The notes beneath the pieces were generated by a model. It did no database searches. It saw only the letters and a list, made by a program, of their open reading frames with translations, and had not been told where the DNA came from. From the NCBI GenBank assembly GCA_965112735.1, contig OZ218965.1, positions 868,001 through 932,000 of the forward strand: DNA of 64,000 bases. Direction: 5' to 3'. Both the position numbers and the translations under genes were made by a program. Of the stretch, positions 42,082 through 56,105 are shown piece by piece (the stretch's first letter is position 1; the number at the start of each line of letters is the position of its first letter). Origin of the DNA: Phaeosaccion multiseriatum. Lineage: Eukaryota > Ochrophyta, other classes.

Positions 42082-45000
42082 TCACAACACTGACACCGAC
42101 CCCTCTGATGGCAAGCTCAACCCTGCGCCTAAGCCTGAGCCGGAGCCGGAGCCGGAGGTGATATCATCTTGTTCTTCCAAGTGGGAGGAATGATCATCCC
42201 CCCCACCCATCTCCAGCAAACGTAGGGCGTTATTCCGCCCGTCCTCCCTCGCGTGGCTGAGGGCAATCATCTTTGCGTCCCTCCGCCTCAGTCGTTCCAC
42301 CATCTCTCCCACCCCACTCGCTCCCACCACATGCCATGCTACCCACGCTCGGAAACCAAACAACACACGCCGGGGCAGGGGCCAGGAGGCACGAATCGCT
42401 CTCTGCAGCAGTTGTACATCCGAAACCGTCAAACCAGAGTCGTCGCCAACGTGGTCCACCATCCGGGCATCGATGGTAATGACTTGCGGCCTCTTCTCCT
42501 CCTTGCGGATCGCTCTCTGCGCGGCTCTCTCCCTCTGTCTGCTCCTCCGGGCATCTTTTCTTTGCCTTGCCCTCTCCTCCACAGCACGCTCGTCCACTGT
42601 CACCCCCCTCCTCCCTAAGAACCTCAGCAGCCGTGCTCGTCCCCTCCCCACGGAACTCCGAAGGCCTCGCCGCATGCGCCTCCCGCGCTTCTTCAGAGCA
42701 GCCTTTACTCCTCTCCCCTCCTTCTGCCCTCGGTCTCCCTCCTGCTCCTGCTGTACCACCAACTGCTTCACCTTCAGCCCATCCCCCGCCCTGGCCAGTG
42801 TGCGCTGCGATATACCACCTCGACTTAGTAAGTAGGGCACCTCGAATCTGTCCAGCTCCAACAAGTCGTCCTGATCAAAGAGGTGAAAGCACTGAGCTAT
42901 GCGCTTCCCCACCGCGTCATTTGCTGCCATCCGTTCATATCGATCTCTCTGCTCCATCTCCATCGCCTGGGCCTCCTCTCGCTCCTCTCGCGCCGTTTCC
43001 TCGGCCTCTCGCTCCGCCCATTTCCTGACCCCCTCGCCCTCTCCTCCTCTCCCCCCCTCTCCCTCTCCCTCTCCCGCGGCGACAGCAGCAGCAGCAGCAG
43101 CAGCGGCGGCGGCTGCAGCTGCAGTCCCGACCCCCTCAGCGTCCTCCCTCTCCCTCTCCCTCTTTCTTCGACTCCGCTCGCGCCTCCTCCTCCTCGCCCA
43201 CCTCCTTGCCCCTGGCCATCCACGCCTTACAGAAAGCCAGGTCAGCCTTTTACGCTGCTCCTTCCTCCCCTTGCGGCAGCGCTGCTCGATTGTGGCCATC
43301 CTCTGCTTCCCCACCTGGGTCCACCGTTCAGCAGAGGGTGCAGATGTATTCAAGATTCAAGGTTTCAGTTTCAGTTTCCTAATGTGCACAATTTTACGGA
43401 CACGGACCCGGACCCCCCCTTTCCTCCCCACCCGCCCCTTGACATACTACCCACCCTTTTCAACCCACCCACCCCTTGACTTACTCCCACCCACCCACCC
43501 ACCCACCCACCCACCTACCCACTCACCTTTGTTTTGTAGTACTCTGTGGCCTCTCTCTCTGCAAGCTGCTCTGCCTGCCCGAGGACTCTCCTGAGCTTCG
43601 CCTGCCCCACCCTCCCCCCACCACGTAGCCGCACAAGGGGCACCGCGTGGGCGTGTGCGTGTGCGTGGGCGTGCACGTGACCATGGTCCCCTCTTGGCAC
43701 CACCACCCCATCTGGACCCGCGGTCGTCGCCAACGGCGTAGACCCAACATGTGCAGGAGCAGCAGCAGGAGTAGCAGCCGCTGCAGGAGGAACAGTTGGT
43801 GTTACAGCCCCTCGTCCCTCCACCCTCACCCAATGCTCATCATCCTCCTCGCCAAGCTCTCTGGCCACATTGAGTCTCTCAAAGGCCCTTGCCTCCGCCA
43901 TCATGCCATCCACTGCCATCTGACTGAAGAAGGCGGCCTCTGAGCGATGGCAGTGGAGGGGCAGGAGCAGGCGAGCTCCAGTGCCCCCTTCGCAGGCCGC
44001 GTGGAGGACCGTCCGCCGCTTGCGACGCACCCACCACGACCGCATGGCAATTGCTCCGGAGAACCACTTTCCCCACTTGTTGGTGCTGCTGCTGCCGCTG
44101 CCGTTGCTGCTGCCGCTACTGCTGCTTTGCCTCGTTGTCATGCTCCTGTCTTCCTCCTCCTCCTCCTCCTCCTCCTCCTCCTCCTCCTCCTCCTCCTCCT
44201 CCTCCTCCTCGTCCTCGTCCTCCTTCTCCTTCTCCTTCTCCTCCTCCTCTGCGTCGCCTGCTCTCAACCCCTCACCACCTCCCGGCCACCTCCTCCTCCT
44301 CCTCCTCCTCCTCCTCCTTCTCCCCATTCTCGACAGCCATGGCCTCTTTGCCTCTTCCCTCTGCAGCGGGAGTCTCAACGCGGCGGTCAGCGCCCCCCAG
44401 AAGGGTTCGAACTCGACTCTCTTGAGTTGCTTGGCGTCCGTTGCCCTTCCATCGTGACTCAGGACATTGAGCCCGTTGGGGCCAAGGATGGAGTACGGGA
44501 GGCCGGAGGTAAGGGCGGGGTACCCCAGGAACCGAGCAATACGCTGTGGGTAGGGGATGAGGGCAGGAGGAGGGAGGGGGAAGGAGGGAGGGGGGGGGAG
44601 GAGGGAGGAGGAGGGAAAGGCAGAGGGAGAAGGAGACGACGAGGTTGCATCGCTTGAGTGTCAAAGACGGGCCGGGCTGTGTTGGAACACAAGAGAATGA
44701 GACTCTGCCCCCCCCCCTCCTCGCCTCCTCTTACCTGGACCAAATACGGAAGCTCCCCCACGTCTACAGCAGTCTCGCTCGCCACCTCCCGCGGCAAGGC
44801 CATCGTCGGCCCCAAATGCTGATTCCACATCCACCGTACCACAACCTCGAAACGCTCTCTCCCGGGGGGGAAGCGACGCTGAAACGCCGTCAGCTCTCGC
44901 CACTCCTCTCTCAGCGCGTGCTCACACCGCCATTGCTCTCGATTGCCCATGCGTGTACGAGCGAAGGCCTTCACGTCGGCGTAGGCCTCTGCCTCTGCCT

Positions 45001-48000
45001 GTGCCAGCTTGGACTCTCGACCCGCCGGAGGCGTCTTGTGAGTGTGTTGCGGCGACTCAGCTAGTGCTGCCGCCGCCGCTGCTGCTGTGGGAGTTGGTGA
45101 TACGCCTTCTTCCTCTCCCTCCACGGCTCCGAGCCCCATCGCCGCGGCTGCAATCTCCGCAGCGGATTGAGACCGGTCACGCGCTGCCTGTTCTGTATCA
45201 CCAATATCCTCAGCAGCAGCACCAGCCGCCTCTCTCGCCTCCCTCGCCTCCTCCTCGAAGGCCTCCCTCAACTCCCTCCTTGCCTCGGCCCTCGCCACCC
45301 CCAACATTACCCTCTTTGCGTCTCGCCTCGACGCCCCCCCCCTGTGCAACATATGGGCTTGGATCGTGTCCACCACAGCTCGGAAACGAGCGCCTCGACT
45401 CCTCGCCATCTCCCTCCCTCCTTTCTTCCTCTCCCACCAGCTCAGCAGCTCAGCAAAGTCGACATCTCCACTCCCATCCACGTCCATACTGCGAAGAAGC
45501 GCCACTCTCTGTGGCATGGGCAGCCGAATGTGCAACACGTGAAGGAGACGCTTGAACTCCGGCTCCTCGATGCTTCCCGAGCAGTCCTGATCGAACATTC
45601 TGAAACGACTTTTGAGCAACTCTCGATCCCTGCGCCTCTCACGCGCACGTTTCGCCTCACGTCTCTTCGCCCTGGCCCTCTTCCTCCCCCTCCTCCTCTG
45701 CCGTCGTTGCCCTTGTTCGCCGCCGTCCTTCTTACGCGACCGCTTGGCGGCACCTGCTGCTGTAGCACCAACAGCTGTATCACCACTGCCCCCGCTATCC
45801 AGGTCCCATCCCAGCCCCTCCTCTTCCCTCCCCTCGTCCCAGGTTGCCAGCTCGAGCAATACGGCCCTCCTTGCTGCCTCAGTCCTATCCACCTGTCTCT
45901 GTAACTGTAAGCGTCCGACGGTGGTGGTGACGAGGTGGCGCTCCATCTTCGCACAGGCCTCCTTCTCGGCCTGCCCCAGCAGTACCTTTGTTTGTGTTTT
46001 CGATTGGGGAGGGAGAGAGGAAGGAAGGAAGGAAGGAAGTCAATGATGATGTAGTAAGTCATTGGTTTAGTAAGTCGATGAATGAGAAGTGGGCAGGGAT
46101 GGTAACCCATGGCCGAGAGGAGGCTAGTCAACGGGAAGCCTTCTTCATACCACAAGCGCAGCTCTCTGCCCATATGACTACACCAGCATCCACAGGCCTC
46201 AGGCCTGACGCACGCACTCACCTCTTGACGAGCCCTCTCCTCCAACTCCTCCACGAATCCCCTCCTCCCCTTGCCGCGAAGGGCCAACGCCTTGCCCCTG
46301 CCTCCCCCCGCCGCGGCTGCTGCTTGCACCACGCTCAGAGCCGCCGCCGCCTCTTGCTGCTGCTTCTTGGTCATGGAGGAGTGCCCACCTGCGGCGGCAT
46401 CAACTCCCGCCCTGGTAAGGGCATCAGCCCACACCTTTGCTCTCGCTGCCGCTCTAGCCTTGGCGACGAGCGCATCTCTAACCGCCCCGCCAAGCCTTCC
46501 TCTGCTTCCCATCAGGCCGCATCCGCTGAGCAGCCACCTTTTGCACCGGAACCAGCGAGCAGCCCTCGACCTATGCAATTTCGCCCCCTCGGGCCCTCGT
46601 AGAAAGGCCCTCAACTCGTGGCGATCAACGTCCCCGCTGTGGCCGCTGTCGATGGCCTCAAAGACAGAGGGAAGTTGTTTGGGCCCCACGGGGACGCCCA
46701 AGTGCTTGAGGATGACGCTGAGCTCCTCTTTGTCGGCGGTCCCCGTCCCGTCGACGTCGAACATGTCAATGAGCAGCCCCATGTGTTGGTCATCCGTGTC
46801 GTCGTCGCCAGCAGTTGCCTCCTTCTCCCCCTCCTTAGTCTTTGTCTCCTCCTCCTCCTGCTCCTGCTCCTCCTCCTCCTCCTCCTCCTCGGCAGCCAAT
46901 AAGAGCGGCGGCGCGGACCGACCCGTCCGACTGCCTGCTTGACTGTCCTCTGGGCCCCTGCTACCCTGTCCTGTCCCTCTACTGCCGCCCTCCTCTCCCT
47001 CTTGCTCCTCCTGCCCCATGGCAAAGGCCTTGGCGAGAACGCTCTCCATGTCCTTTCGCACTTGCGCCTTGCCTGCAGCATCGATGGATGGCAATGGATG
47101 GATAAAGAAGGGATGGATGGCAGAGGATGGGCCTGAGCTTGGAGCAGCGGCAGTGGATGGCAGTAGATGGCAGTGAATGGGCAATGCAATGCACATGAGT
47201 GAGTCATTGCCCTACCTGGAGCTGTGGCCAAGAGCCGCCGCATGCGAGCCTCGGCATCGTCCTCGGCCCTCTTGACCTGTTTGGGGGGGGGGGGGGTGTT
47301 GATTGGGCATCGGGCACAGGGGTGAGGATGCTGAGGGGTGAGGGAGGTGATGGAATGAGTTCCACCGTACGTACACAAGCCGCTACTGTGAAGGCTTTCC
47401 CTCATCCCATCCCATGTAGCCTCCTCCCCTCTCCCCCCCCGTTTCACTTCTCCCGAGCCCTCCCCTCACCCCCCCCCCCCCCCCTCTCCTCCTCCCTACA
47501 CCTCCCATACCCCCCCCCTCCTCCCCTCCCCCCTCCCCCCTGCATACCTTGTGCTCAATCTCCACGAGCTTCCTCTCCGCCTCGAGCTTCCTCGCCGCCT
47601 CTAACGCCGCCTTTTTGGCCCCCACCCCTCCACCCTTCCCCTTCCCCTTCCCCTTCCCCTTCCCCCCCCCCTTGCCCTTCATATTGGCCGTGGCCATGAG
47701 CGCCAGTGCCGCCGAAGGATGATGTTTGTGATGAGGGGGCACTTCCATCGCTTTGACGGTTTCATCGAGCGATGCCTGCAGCTTGGCCACGAAAGCCGCA
47801 TCCGCCGCCGGACTCAAGTGCTCCAGCCCCTGCGCCTCCCAGTACGTTCTCCCCCCTCCCCCTCCTCCTCCTCCTCCTCCTCCTCCTCCTCCTCCTCCTC
47901 CTCCCAAAGCGAGTAGCCTCTCCTTCTTCTGCCGCTGCTTCTCCCCCTCGTCTTGCTCCCACCCACGGACCCAATCGAAGGAGGGCGGTCGAGTCTCTCG

Positions 48001-51000
48001 GAAGCGTCTCAGCTCCAACAGCTTGGCAGTCAGGCGGGCCTTTCGCACATGAAGAACCAACGCCTCCTGCAGCATCGCTTCCCGCACCTTCCTCCGATGG
48101 CGACGCCAAGGATCGGGCTGGATCACCACCGCATCCAATGCACGACCGCTGAGCGGTCTCTTCTCGGATCTATTTGATGACTTATCCTCCATCTCCCGTG
48201 CTTGCGCCTCCTCCAGTGCTTCCCGCTCTTGGGCCTCTTCTTGGGCATCCCTCTTGGCCTCCGTGGCCTCCTCCCTCGCCTCTTTCCTCTTGAGCACCAG
48301 TGCCTTCTTCTTCTCCCTCACCCTCTCCAAAAGGGCCACACTTCGCGGTCGGAGATCCCTCAACGGCTGCGTCACTCGCGTCACCTGGGTCTCTACCTTG
48401 CTTCTTGCTACCCCCACCGCTCGTTTGGCGCGCTGTGCAGCCCCTCCGAGGCCGCTGCTGCTGCTGGTTCCATCTACTGCCATCTGCTTGCCGTCCACGC
48501 CTTGGTCTCCTCCTCCTCCTCCTCCTCCTCCTCCTCCTCCTCCTTCTCCTTGTTTGTCGCTCTTGCTCTTCTTGCTGTCCCCTTGCGCCGCCTCCTCCCC
48601 CTCCGGCGTCTTGCGTTTGATGCCGCCACTCTCTTCTTCTCCATCCAGTGCCTTCTTGCGTCTCTCCTCCTCCTTCTCCTCCCTCTTCCGCCGCCGCTTC
48701 TCCTCCTTAGCCTTTCTCTTGTCCTCCTCCTCCTGCCTCGCTTTCTCCTCCGCCTCCTCCTGCCCGTTGATGGTGCGGTACCAGCTCCAAAACTCATCAA
48801 AGTCGATATCGCCGGTACCGTCCTTGTCCATTCTCTCGAAGGCTCGCTCGGACTCTTGCTCGCTCAGCTTCACCCCCATCCCTGTTGTTAAGTGTTCGAG
48901 CACATGTCAACCAGATGTCAAGCAGATGTCAGATGTCAAGCATTGGTCAAGCCGTGGTCAAGCAGCGGTCAAGCACCAGTTACGTCTATGCTGACAGGCA
49001 ATATCACAGCAACAGCACCGCAACACAGCAACAGCACAGCAACCGCACAGTAACATTACAGCCGCGCAAAGAGGCGCACAGCGGCAGCACAGTGGCAGCC
49101 CGTCATGATTCCTCTCAGTTTGAGGTGAATCGACCAGACCAATTGTGGACAGACGAGCCTGTCCTGTTACACAACAGGACGGAAGAGGAGACTGACGGAC
49201 CTTCGAGCATGTCATGCAGCTCCTCTACGTTGATGGTCTCGTCCCCGTCCCTGTCGAAGGCCGCGAAGGTCAGCTCCGCGATGGCCCGTAGAATGCCATC
49301 CTTCTGCGGAGACGGATAGGAGGGTATATGGGCAGACAGGCACATGGTCAGACAGGCACATGGGCAGACAGGCAGGCAGGAGAAGCGAGAGGGGGGGGGG
49401 CGAGTGCGTTCGTTTCAGTAAACAGCACCTCACAGTTGGCACTGAAGTCAAAGCCCCCCACCCCCCAAATTAACACTCCAACTCTTACTCACGTCCTTTG
49501 CCTGTTTGCCGAACTGACGGATGAGGGACTTCATCCTCCTGGCAAGAAGCCTCTCGCCGAGCTCCTGCACCTCCGCTGAGGCTTTGCCCAGGGGGGCGTC
49601 TTTCTCGGCTCTGACGTCAGAGTGTCCGGACTCAAGCCGCGCTAACTCAGCGGCCTCTGCCAGCAGGGCGGCGAAGTTGAGGCGCTGCTGCTCGTCCTGG
49701 GAGGATGACGGTAGAGGGCACGGAGGAGACGCAGAAATGTGGATGGCAGTGTAAGGGACGGCAGAAGAGAGGATGGCAGTAGAGGGAATTGGGCACACCA
49801 ATGTCGTCTTTCGCGTGCACTTTCTCGAGTCTCTCCGTCCCTCCCCATTGCACACACACACACACACACGCACATCCACGCACACACACAAGCACACATC
49901 CTGATGTACACACGATATAAAACACACACGCACATACACACACACATACACCTCCACACACACACACATACACACGCGTACGCACGCACACACACATACA
50001 CACGTACGCACACAAGCACGTAAACACACAACTACACACACGCACGCACCCACGCACGCACCTGCCAACGCATCTCGGCCTCTTCCGCCTTTCGTTGCCT
50101 TCTGAGCTCCCTCTTGATGGCCAGGTGCGACATGAACAGCCGGCCCCTTCCTCCCACGTGCAGCAGTTGGTGCTCCAGCTTCAGACGCTCTTTTCTCAGG
50201 CTGGCGAGTGTTTTCTTCTTTTGGGGCGGGGTGGCGGCGATCTGAATCACCAACTGCTGCAGTTGCACCTGCAGAGTGAGGTGTTGCAGCTGTTGCAAGG
50301 GACCCATATTCCTGCTGCAGCGATCCGAGTCGACAAGTACTGAACCACCCTCCTCGCTAGCGCTGCTGCAGTCCCTACCCCCCCCTGGCCCTCCTCCTTC
50401 TGCTCCTCCTGCTCCTCCAGCCGTATCACCAACTTGGGTAGGTGCTACTCCAAAAACGGTCGCCTGCTGTTTAAAATGTTGCACATACTGAGTGTACAGC
50501 AGAAACCCCTCTCTGCACTGACAGCATTGATAGCGCGGCTCCCTGCACTCACCCAGCTGCTGTACCACCAACTGCTGCGGCTCCTGCCCTACCCCGCCCC
50601 CTGTCCCTACCCCAACGCTGCCCCCACCTTCACCCCCCATCCCTCTCCCTCCGCCTCCTCTCTCTCTATCCCCGACACCTCTGCCTCTGTCTCTGTGGTC
50701 TCTGCCCTTGGTTAGGTCTCTGAAACGTTTCTGCGCCGCTCGAGCCGCCACCTTAGTGAAGCTCTTGACCACATTGACACGCGCCAAGTCCTGTGTATCT
50801 TTGCCTGAGGGGGGGGGCAGAGGGTTGGTGATACGATTAGAAGATTGCTGCCAGTTGGGGTGTGTGCTTGGGCGAAGCAGCGGTCAGTTTGGGTTTGGAG
50901 GGGGGCGGAGGTGTGTGCGGGGTGGGTAGAAGGGCACACCACATGGAGCAAGAGTGTTTGACGGAGGAGAAGGAGGAGGAGGAGGAAAAGGAGCAGAAGG

Positions 51001-54000
51001 CGGAGGAGGAGGAGGAGGAGGAGGAGGAGAAGGAGGAGGAGGAGGAGGAGGAGGAGGAGGAGGAGGAGGAGGAGGAGGAGGAGGAGGAGGAGGAGGAGAA
51101 CGAGGGGGAGGAGGAGAACGAGGAGGAGCAGGAAGAGGCGGAGGAGGATGAGGAGGGGGAGGGGGAGGAGGAGGAGGAGGAGGAGGAGGAGGAGGAGGAG
51201 GAGGAGGAGGAGGAGGAGGAGGAGGAGGAGGAGGAGGAGGGGAGGAGGAGGAGGAGGAGGAGGAGGAGGAGGAGGAGGAGGAGGAGGAGGAGGAGGAGGA
51301 GGAGGAGGAGGAGGAGGAGGAGGAGGAGGAGGAGGAGGAGGAGGAGGAGAACGAGGAGGAGAACGAGGAGGAGCAGGAAGAGGCGGAGGAGGAGGAGGAG
51401 GAGGAGGAGGAGGAGGAGGAGGAGGAGGAGGAGGAGGAGGAGGAGGAGGAGGAGGAGGAGGAGGAGGAGGAGGAGGAGGCAGCGGCGAAGGAGCGCACGC
51501 ACGCACGCACGTACGCATGCACGTACCCGTGAGCTGGTTGATGCTGCGCTTGGTCTTGAGGTACTGCCTGAGCAGCGCCATCTTGGCCCCTCCCCCCCCC
51601 CTTACGGTGTCCGGCGCTGTGAACCACGTGTAGAACTCGAAGAAGTCAATCTCGCCGGACCCGTCCTTGTCGAGCTGAGCAAGGGCCAGGTCCAGCTCTC
51701 TGTGCGGGGTAGGGGAAGGGAAGGGAAGGCAGTGAATGGACAGGCACATGGGGGGGTAATTGGGTGGGTGGATGGCCAGGCAGATGGGTGGGGTCTTCTT
51801 CGTCCTTGCCTCCCTCCCTCCCTCCCTCCCTCCCTCGCACCCACCCACCCACCCCCCTTTGGGCTCCCCTCCCAACTCTTCCCACCTACCTGTCCTCCAT
51901 GGCGATGCCCATCTTCTTAAGCAACATGCCCACTTCATCATGATCCATAGTGCCGCTCCCATCAAGATCGAAGGAGTCGAACACTTCGCGCATCTCCAGC
52001 CTCTCTCTCTCTGCCAAAGGGAGGGCTTTGACGAGGCGGCGGGTGCGCACTTTGGACACGTGAAGACGCTTAAGCTCGCGTTGGTATAAGGACTCGCCTT
52101 CTGCCGTCTGGGGAGGGGAAGGGAGGGGAGGGAACGGGAGGGAAGGGAAGGGGAGGGGAGGGAGGGGAAGGAGTGGGGTGGGGGTGGGAAGGGGACGGGG
52201 GGGAGGATGAGTAGATGGACGAGGAGGAGGCGGGGGGGGGGGGTAAGGGGGGGAGCTTAATCACAAACTTACTCACTCACTCACTCACTCACTCACTCAC
52301 TCACTCACTGACTGACTAACTCACTCACTCACCCAATCACCCACTCACTCACTCTCTCACTCCTCCCTGACTTACTGACCTTGAGGTACAGGAGAGCTCT
52401 CTTCTGTGCGGCCGAAACCGCCGCACTGCACCGCGCCTTCTCCTCGTCGCTCCGGCGCTTCTCAACGGCCATGAGGGCATCCTTCACCACCTGAGAAGGG
52501 ATGGCAGTGGATGGGAAACAGGAGGAGGAGGAGGAGGAGGAGGAGGAGGAGGAGGAGGAGGAGGAGGAGGAGGAGGAGGAGGAGGAGGAGGAGGAGGAGG
52601 GGCGACAAGGATTGAGCGACTGGACTGCCCGTTCTTTTTTTTCTCATTACTCTCTCTGTCCCACACACTCGTCCACTGTCCTGACACCCCCCCACCCACA
52701 GTCCTGACACCCATGCCCCCACTCTCCTGACACCCACCCACCCTCCCAACCATCCCACCTTAAAGTACTGCCTTCCGATGAAGCCCCTTGCTCTCCTGTT
52801 CATGCCTTGCACCGCCTGCCACAGCTCACTGTGCACAGCAGCGATCTTGGCAGCCCTCAGCCGCCTCGTGGCCGTCCCTCTCTGCAGGGCCTGCAAGTGA
52901 GTTGCCATGTCCCTCCTGTGCATTCGCCGCAGCAGCTCCAGCCTCCCGAGTCTCATCCTCACCGCGCTCTGAAGCTTCACGGCGTATTTGATTTGCACGC
53001 GGAGTTTGCGCACGAATATCCGCGCCAAGACGCCCCTGTATCACCAACGTGTGTGCGTGCGTGTGTGTATGCATGTGTGTGCGCGTGCGTGCGTGCTTGG
53101 TTAAGCTATTGGCAATCGGAGCAACTCTCACTCTCTCTCACGCTCTCGCTCTCTCTCTGCCTCTGTCGCTCCTTGGTACACCGTCGAACAAGGAGAGTCC
53201 CTCCCAATCTCCTCAACTCACAAACAGTTACACTCACTCACACTCACCTCATCCTGGCCTGTATCACCACCGCGCCACGGCTCTTTCTGTACAAGAACAC
53301 CCTCCACGCCTGCCCTATGTAAGTGGCTGCAGCGTGGTGACGCATACTCAACAGCCGCTGAGCACGCCGGGCGCTGTATCCCCGGAAGCAGGCCGCTATC
53401 TTACACTGCGCCAGGCTCATGCGCACATACCGACGCAGAAACCAACGCTGGATCTGAGTGGCAAGGTGATGCGCTCGAGCCGTGTACGGGAAGGCCGCCC
53501 CCTCCCCCTGTCTGCTCCCCGTTCGAGACGTGGTACGTAGCAGGGACGACGAGGAGAAGGTGGCACCAAACCCGCCACCACCGTCCCCATTATCACCGCC
53601 ACTGCTGACCGTCGTTCCTGGGGCCGTCAGCAGCACGCTCGTGGCCCTTTTCAGTAAGTCCACGGCCTGGGCGACCTCCCCCTGCTCGGCTCGCACCATA
53701 GCCTGACGACGAAGCCACTCCGCCTCCGGCACTGTCCCGGCCAGCCCTCCCTCGCCACCGCCGCTCTCCAACGTGGCTGTGAGGCTGAAAGTCACCGACG
53801 CCTCAGCGCCGAGAGCGCCGGACGTGCCCCCTCTACCACCACCGCTACTGCCCCCGCTCGCGCCCGCCCCCGTCCTTCCTCCTGTGCTGGACATGCCCCC
53901 CAGGAAAGCCCCCGTCGCTGCCATCTGTTGCTGCGCCGCACTCAGTCTCAGACTGCTGCCTGGATCCTCCGCCACCGCCTCCTTAGGCAGGTAGGCAAGC

Positions 54001-55040
54001 CTCGCGTCGAGCGGTCTGCTTAGGGTGGACGCTACCATATCCTCCCACTGCCCCTTCCCGAGGTTCCCCTCCAGGACGTCCTGTAGGTTGGCGTCCATCT
54101 CCTGCGACGTCGCCAGTTGTTGATGTCCCCCCCCTCCTCCTCCTCCTCCTCCTCCTCCTGCCCCCACCCCCCGCGTGAGGTCACCCCCAAAGCTCTTCAG
54201 TGTTGCCGCTCCAGTGCTGCTCCCCAGTGTACTCGACATCCTCCCTGTGCCACCGCCGTCTGTGACTGTGGCCGCGAGCTCTCCAGATCCATCCCCGCCA
54301 CGGCTGCTCCCTTCCACCTTCTGCTGTGCCACCAACTGCTGCTGCTGCTGCTTGTGTTGTTGGGACTGCTGCGTCTGCCGTAGAAAAGCCGCTAGGCGGT
54401 GCTTCGCTGCCTCCTTCTTGGTCATGGTGGGAGCGGGGCTGAGGCTGGTGGGCCTCTTGCCCTGCTGTATCACCAATTGCTGCCCCTGCCCCTGACCCTC
54501 CTGGTCGCGTGTAAGCTGCCTTGCTGAGGCGCCCTTCTTCAGAGGAGACACAGATCGAATTTCGTCCTCCTGAGTGCCGGTGCCGCCTCGAGATCCTCCT
54601 TCCGTGCTACCTACCCGGGATCCTCCTCCTCCCCTGCTGTCCCCTCGGGACCCCCCTCCCCTGCTGTCCCCTCGGGATGCTCCTCCCCTGCTGCCCATAT
54701 GACTGCGATGACCTCCGACGGCGGCTGCCGCTGCCGCAGTGAGAGGCTGGATCTCCACGTTCATGTACTCCTCCACCTGTTGATGGTGGGTGAATGTTGG
54801 TTGTCAAAGGGAAACCACATTCGCGCACGACACACGACTCAGGCTAATGAGTGGAGGGGACGAGAAGCATTGCATGAGTAGCAGCCAGGTGCTTACAAGT
54901 CCATTGGAGCAGTTTTGCAGCAGGTGCTATATCGCCCCTCCCTCCCTCCCCGTAGCTCAGGAAGACTGGAGCACTCTCCCTCTCTCCCCCCGTCTCTCCC
55001 CCTGTCTCTCTCTCTCCCCCGTCTCTCTCTCTCATCTCTC

Positions 55041-55077
<37 letters not shown>

Positions 55078-56105
55078 TCTCCCTTTCTCTCTCTCACTCA
55101 CTCTCTCTCTCTCACCTTCTCCTCCAGCTCGAGCCTCTTCATGTCTTTCTTCTTGATGGTGCCCATATGCCTACTCCTCTGCAGGGCCAGCCACTCATTC
55201 TTGTCCTTCGGGCTCTGGTGCGGCCAAGGCTCATCGTGCCTGTACGCGGGGAGAGTGTAGTCACTTAGCACATCGTCCGTGGACAGCGGACGCCCCCTCG
55301 TGGAGGAGCCGCGGCTTGCACCTCCCGTTCCGAAGAATGAGGTAGAGGAGAGCGAGGCGCTCATACCGCCCCCCTGGAGCCCTGCTCTGGAGGCCGATCC
55401 GGAGGCGGGCGCGCGTGAAGCTGTGGTGTGTGTCGAGGTTAAGGTGTTGTTCTCCTTGAGCGTCTGCAGGGGAAAGGGAGGGGCCCGGCTCTCGTCCGGA
55501 CCGAGAAGAGTCACCAACTCGTTTACCTCCTCTCTCCACTGACGAAGGTCAACAGTTACACCCATGTCGTCCTGCTGCCTCTCTTTTCCTCCCTCCTCAC
55601 TGTCGTCCTCATGCTGTTGGTCATCATCATCAGTATGCCCTCCTCCTGTCCCCCCTTCGTGGTGTCCATTCCGTTGCTGGCTGCTCGTCAAAGCCAACTG
55701 GATGGTCTGCTGATCCTGAGCAGAGAGCTCGAAGCGTAAGTCCTTCTTGGTGATGCCAAGCTTCCTTCGAATCTTCTCTACCTTCTCCTGCGCCACAGCC
55801 TCGGGTGTGGGCTTGTTCGATGGTCGCAAGGGACCCACGAGCCCATTGTAGGGACTTCCATCGAGGATAATATCTCTCCAATCATCGTTCCATCTTCGTT
55901 TCTTGGGCCTCTCTCCAGGAGGATAAGGGAAGGCCACCGTCTGTGCGAGGTTGATGTCTCCCACTGTTGGCCACTGTATGTCGTGGGAGGCCGTTAGCGA
56001 AAGAGGAAGCACTTTCCCTTTCAGACCAAGTCCTCGGCTGCTACCGCCCAATCTCTCGGGGGAGACGGAGAGCCGTCGCTTGTGGGATACTCCCCCCATT
56101 GTCAT
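42082..56105 (-). CDS. giant IQ-motif / multi-EF-hand protein
   Basis: About 3364 residues in 15 phase-consistent exons: 56105..55116, 54776..53248, 53035..52759, 52490..52380, 52107..51890, 51699..51527, 50804..50062, 49696..49493, 49303..49201, 48881..47548, 47276..47216, 47072..46222, 45985..44735, 44543..43527, 43314..42082. Order: basic/Ser/Gly-rich N-terminus; several IQ-like motifs at about 769-905 ([28 protein letters not shown]); then EF-hands in pairs: [12 protein letters not shown] and [24 protein letters not shown] and [24 protein letters not shown] and [24 protein letters not shown] and [12 protein letters not shown]; a degenerate one follows ([12 protein letters not shown]). Arg/Lys/Glu-rich coiled linkers separate the pairs. 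Predicted Ca2+-responsive cytoskeletal or scaffold protein. No upstream transmembrane segment. It could be two genes, but no internal stop or start break is seen. Confidence 0.85.
50975..51480 (+). repeat. about 500-bp (GGA)n/(GAG)n purine tract in intron
   Basis: Nearly pure GGA triplet array with a few interruptions (aacgagg, gcggagg). It lies in the intron between exons 6 and 7 of the giant gene and is a polypyrimidine run in transcript sense. It produces long poly-Glu, poly-Pro and poly-Leu pseudo-ORFs. Confidence 0.95.
52519..52600 (+). repeat. (GGA)n purine tract in intron
   Basis: Triplet array in the intron between exons 3 and 4 of the giant gene. Confidence 0.95.

Noticed and set aside
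50862-51920. Long ORFs of poly-Glu, poly-Arg, poly-Pro or poly-Leu (up to 417 residues).
   Set aside because: They are frames across the GGA array inside an intron of the giant gene.
42082-56105. Annotation as several separate EF-hand genes.
   Set aside because: All fourteen introns keep phase, and no internal intergenic gap, stop plus new start, or promoter-like break is evident.
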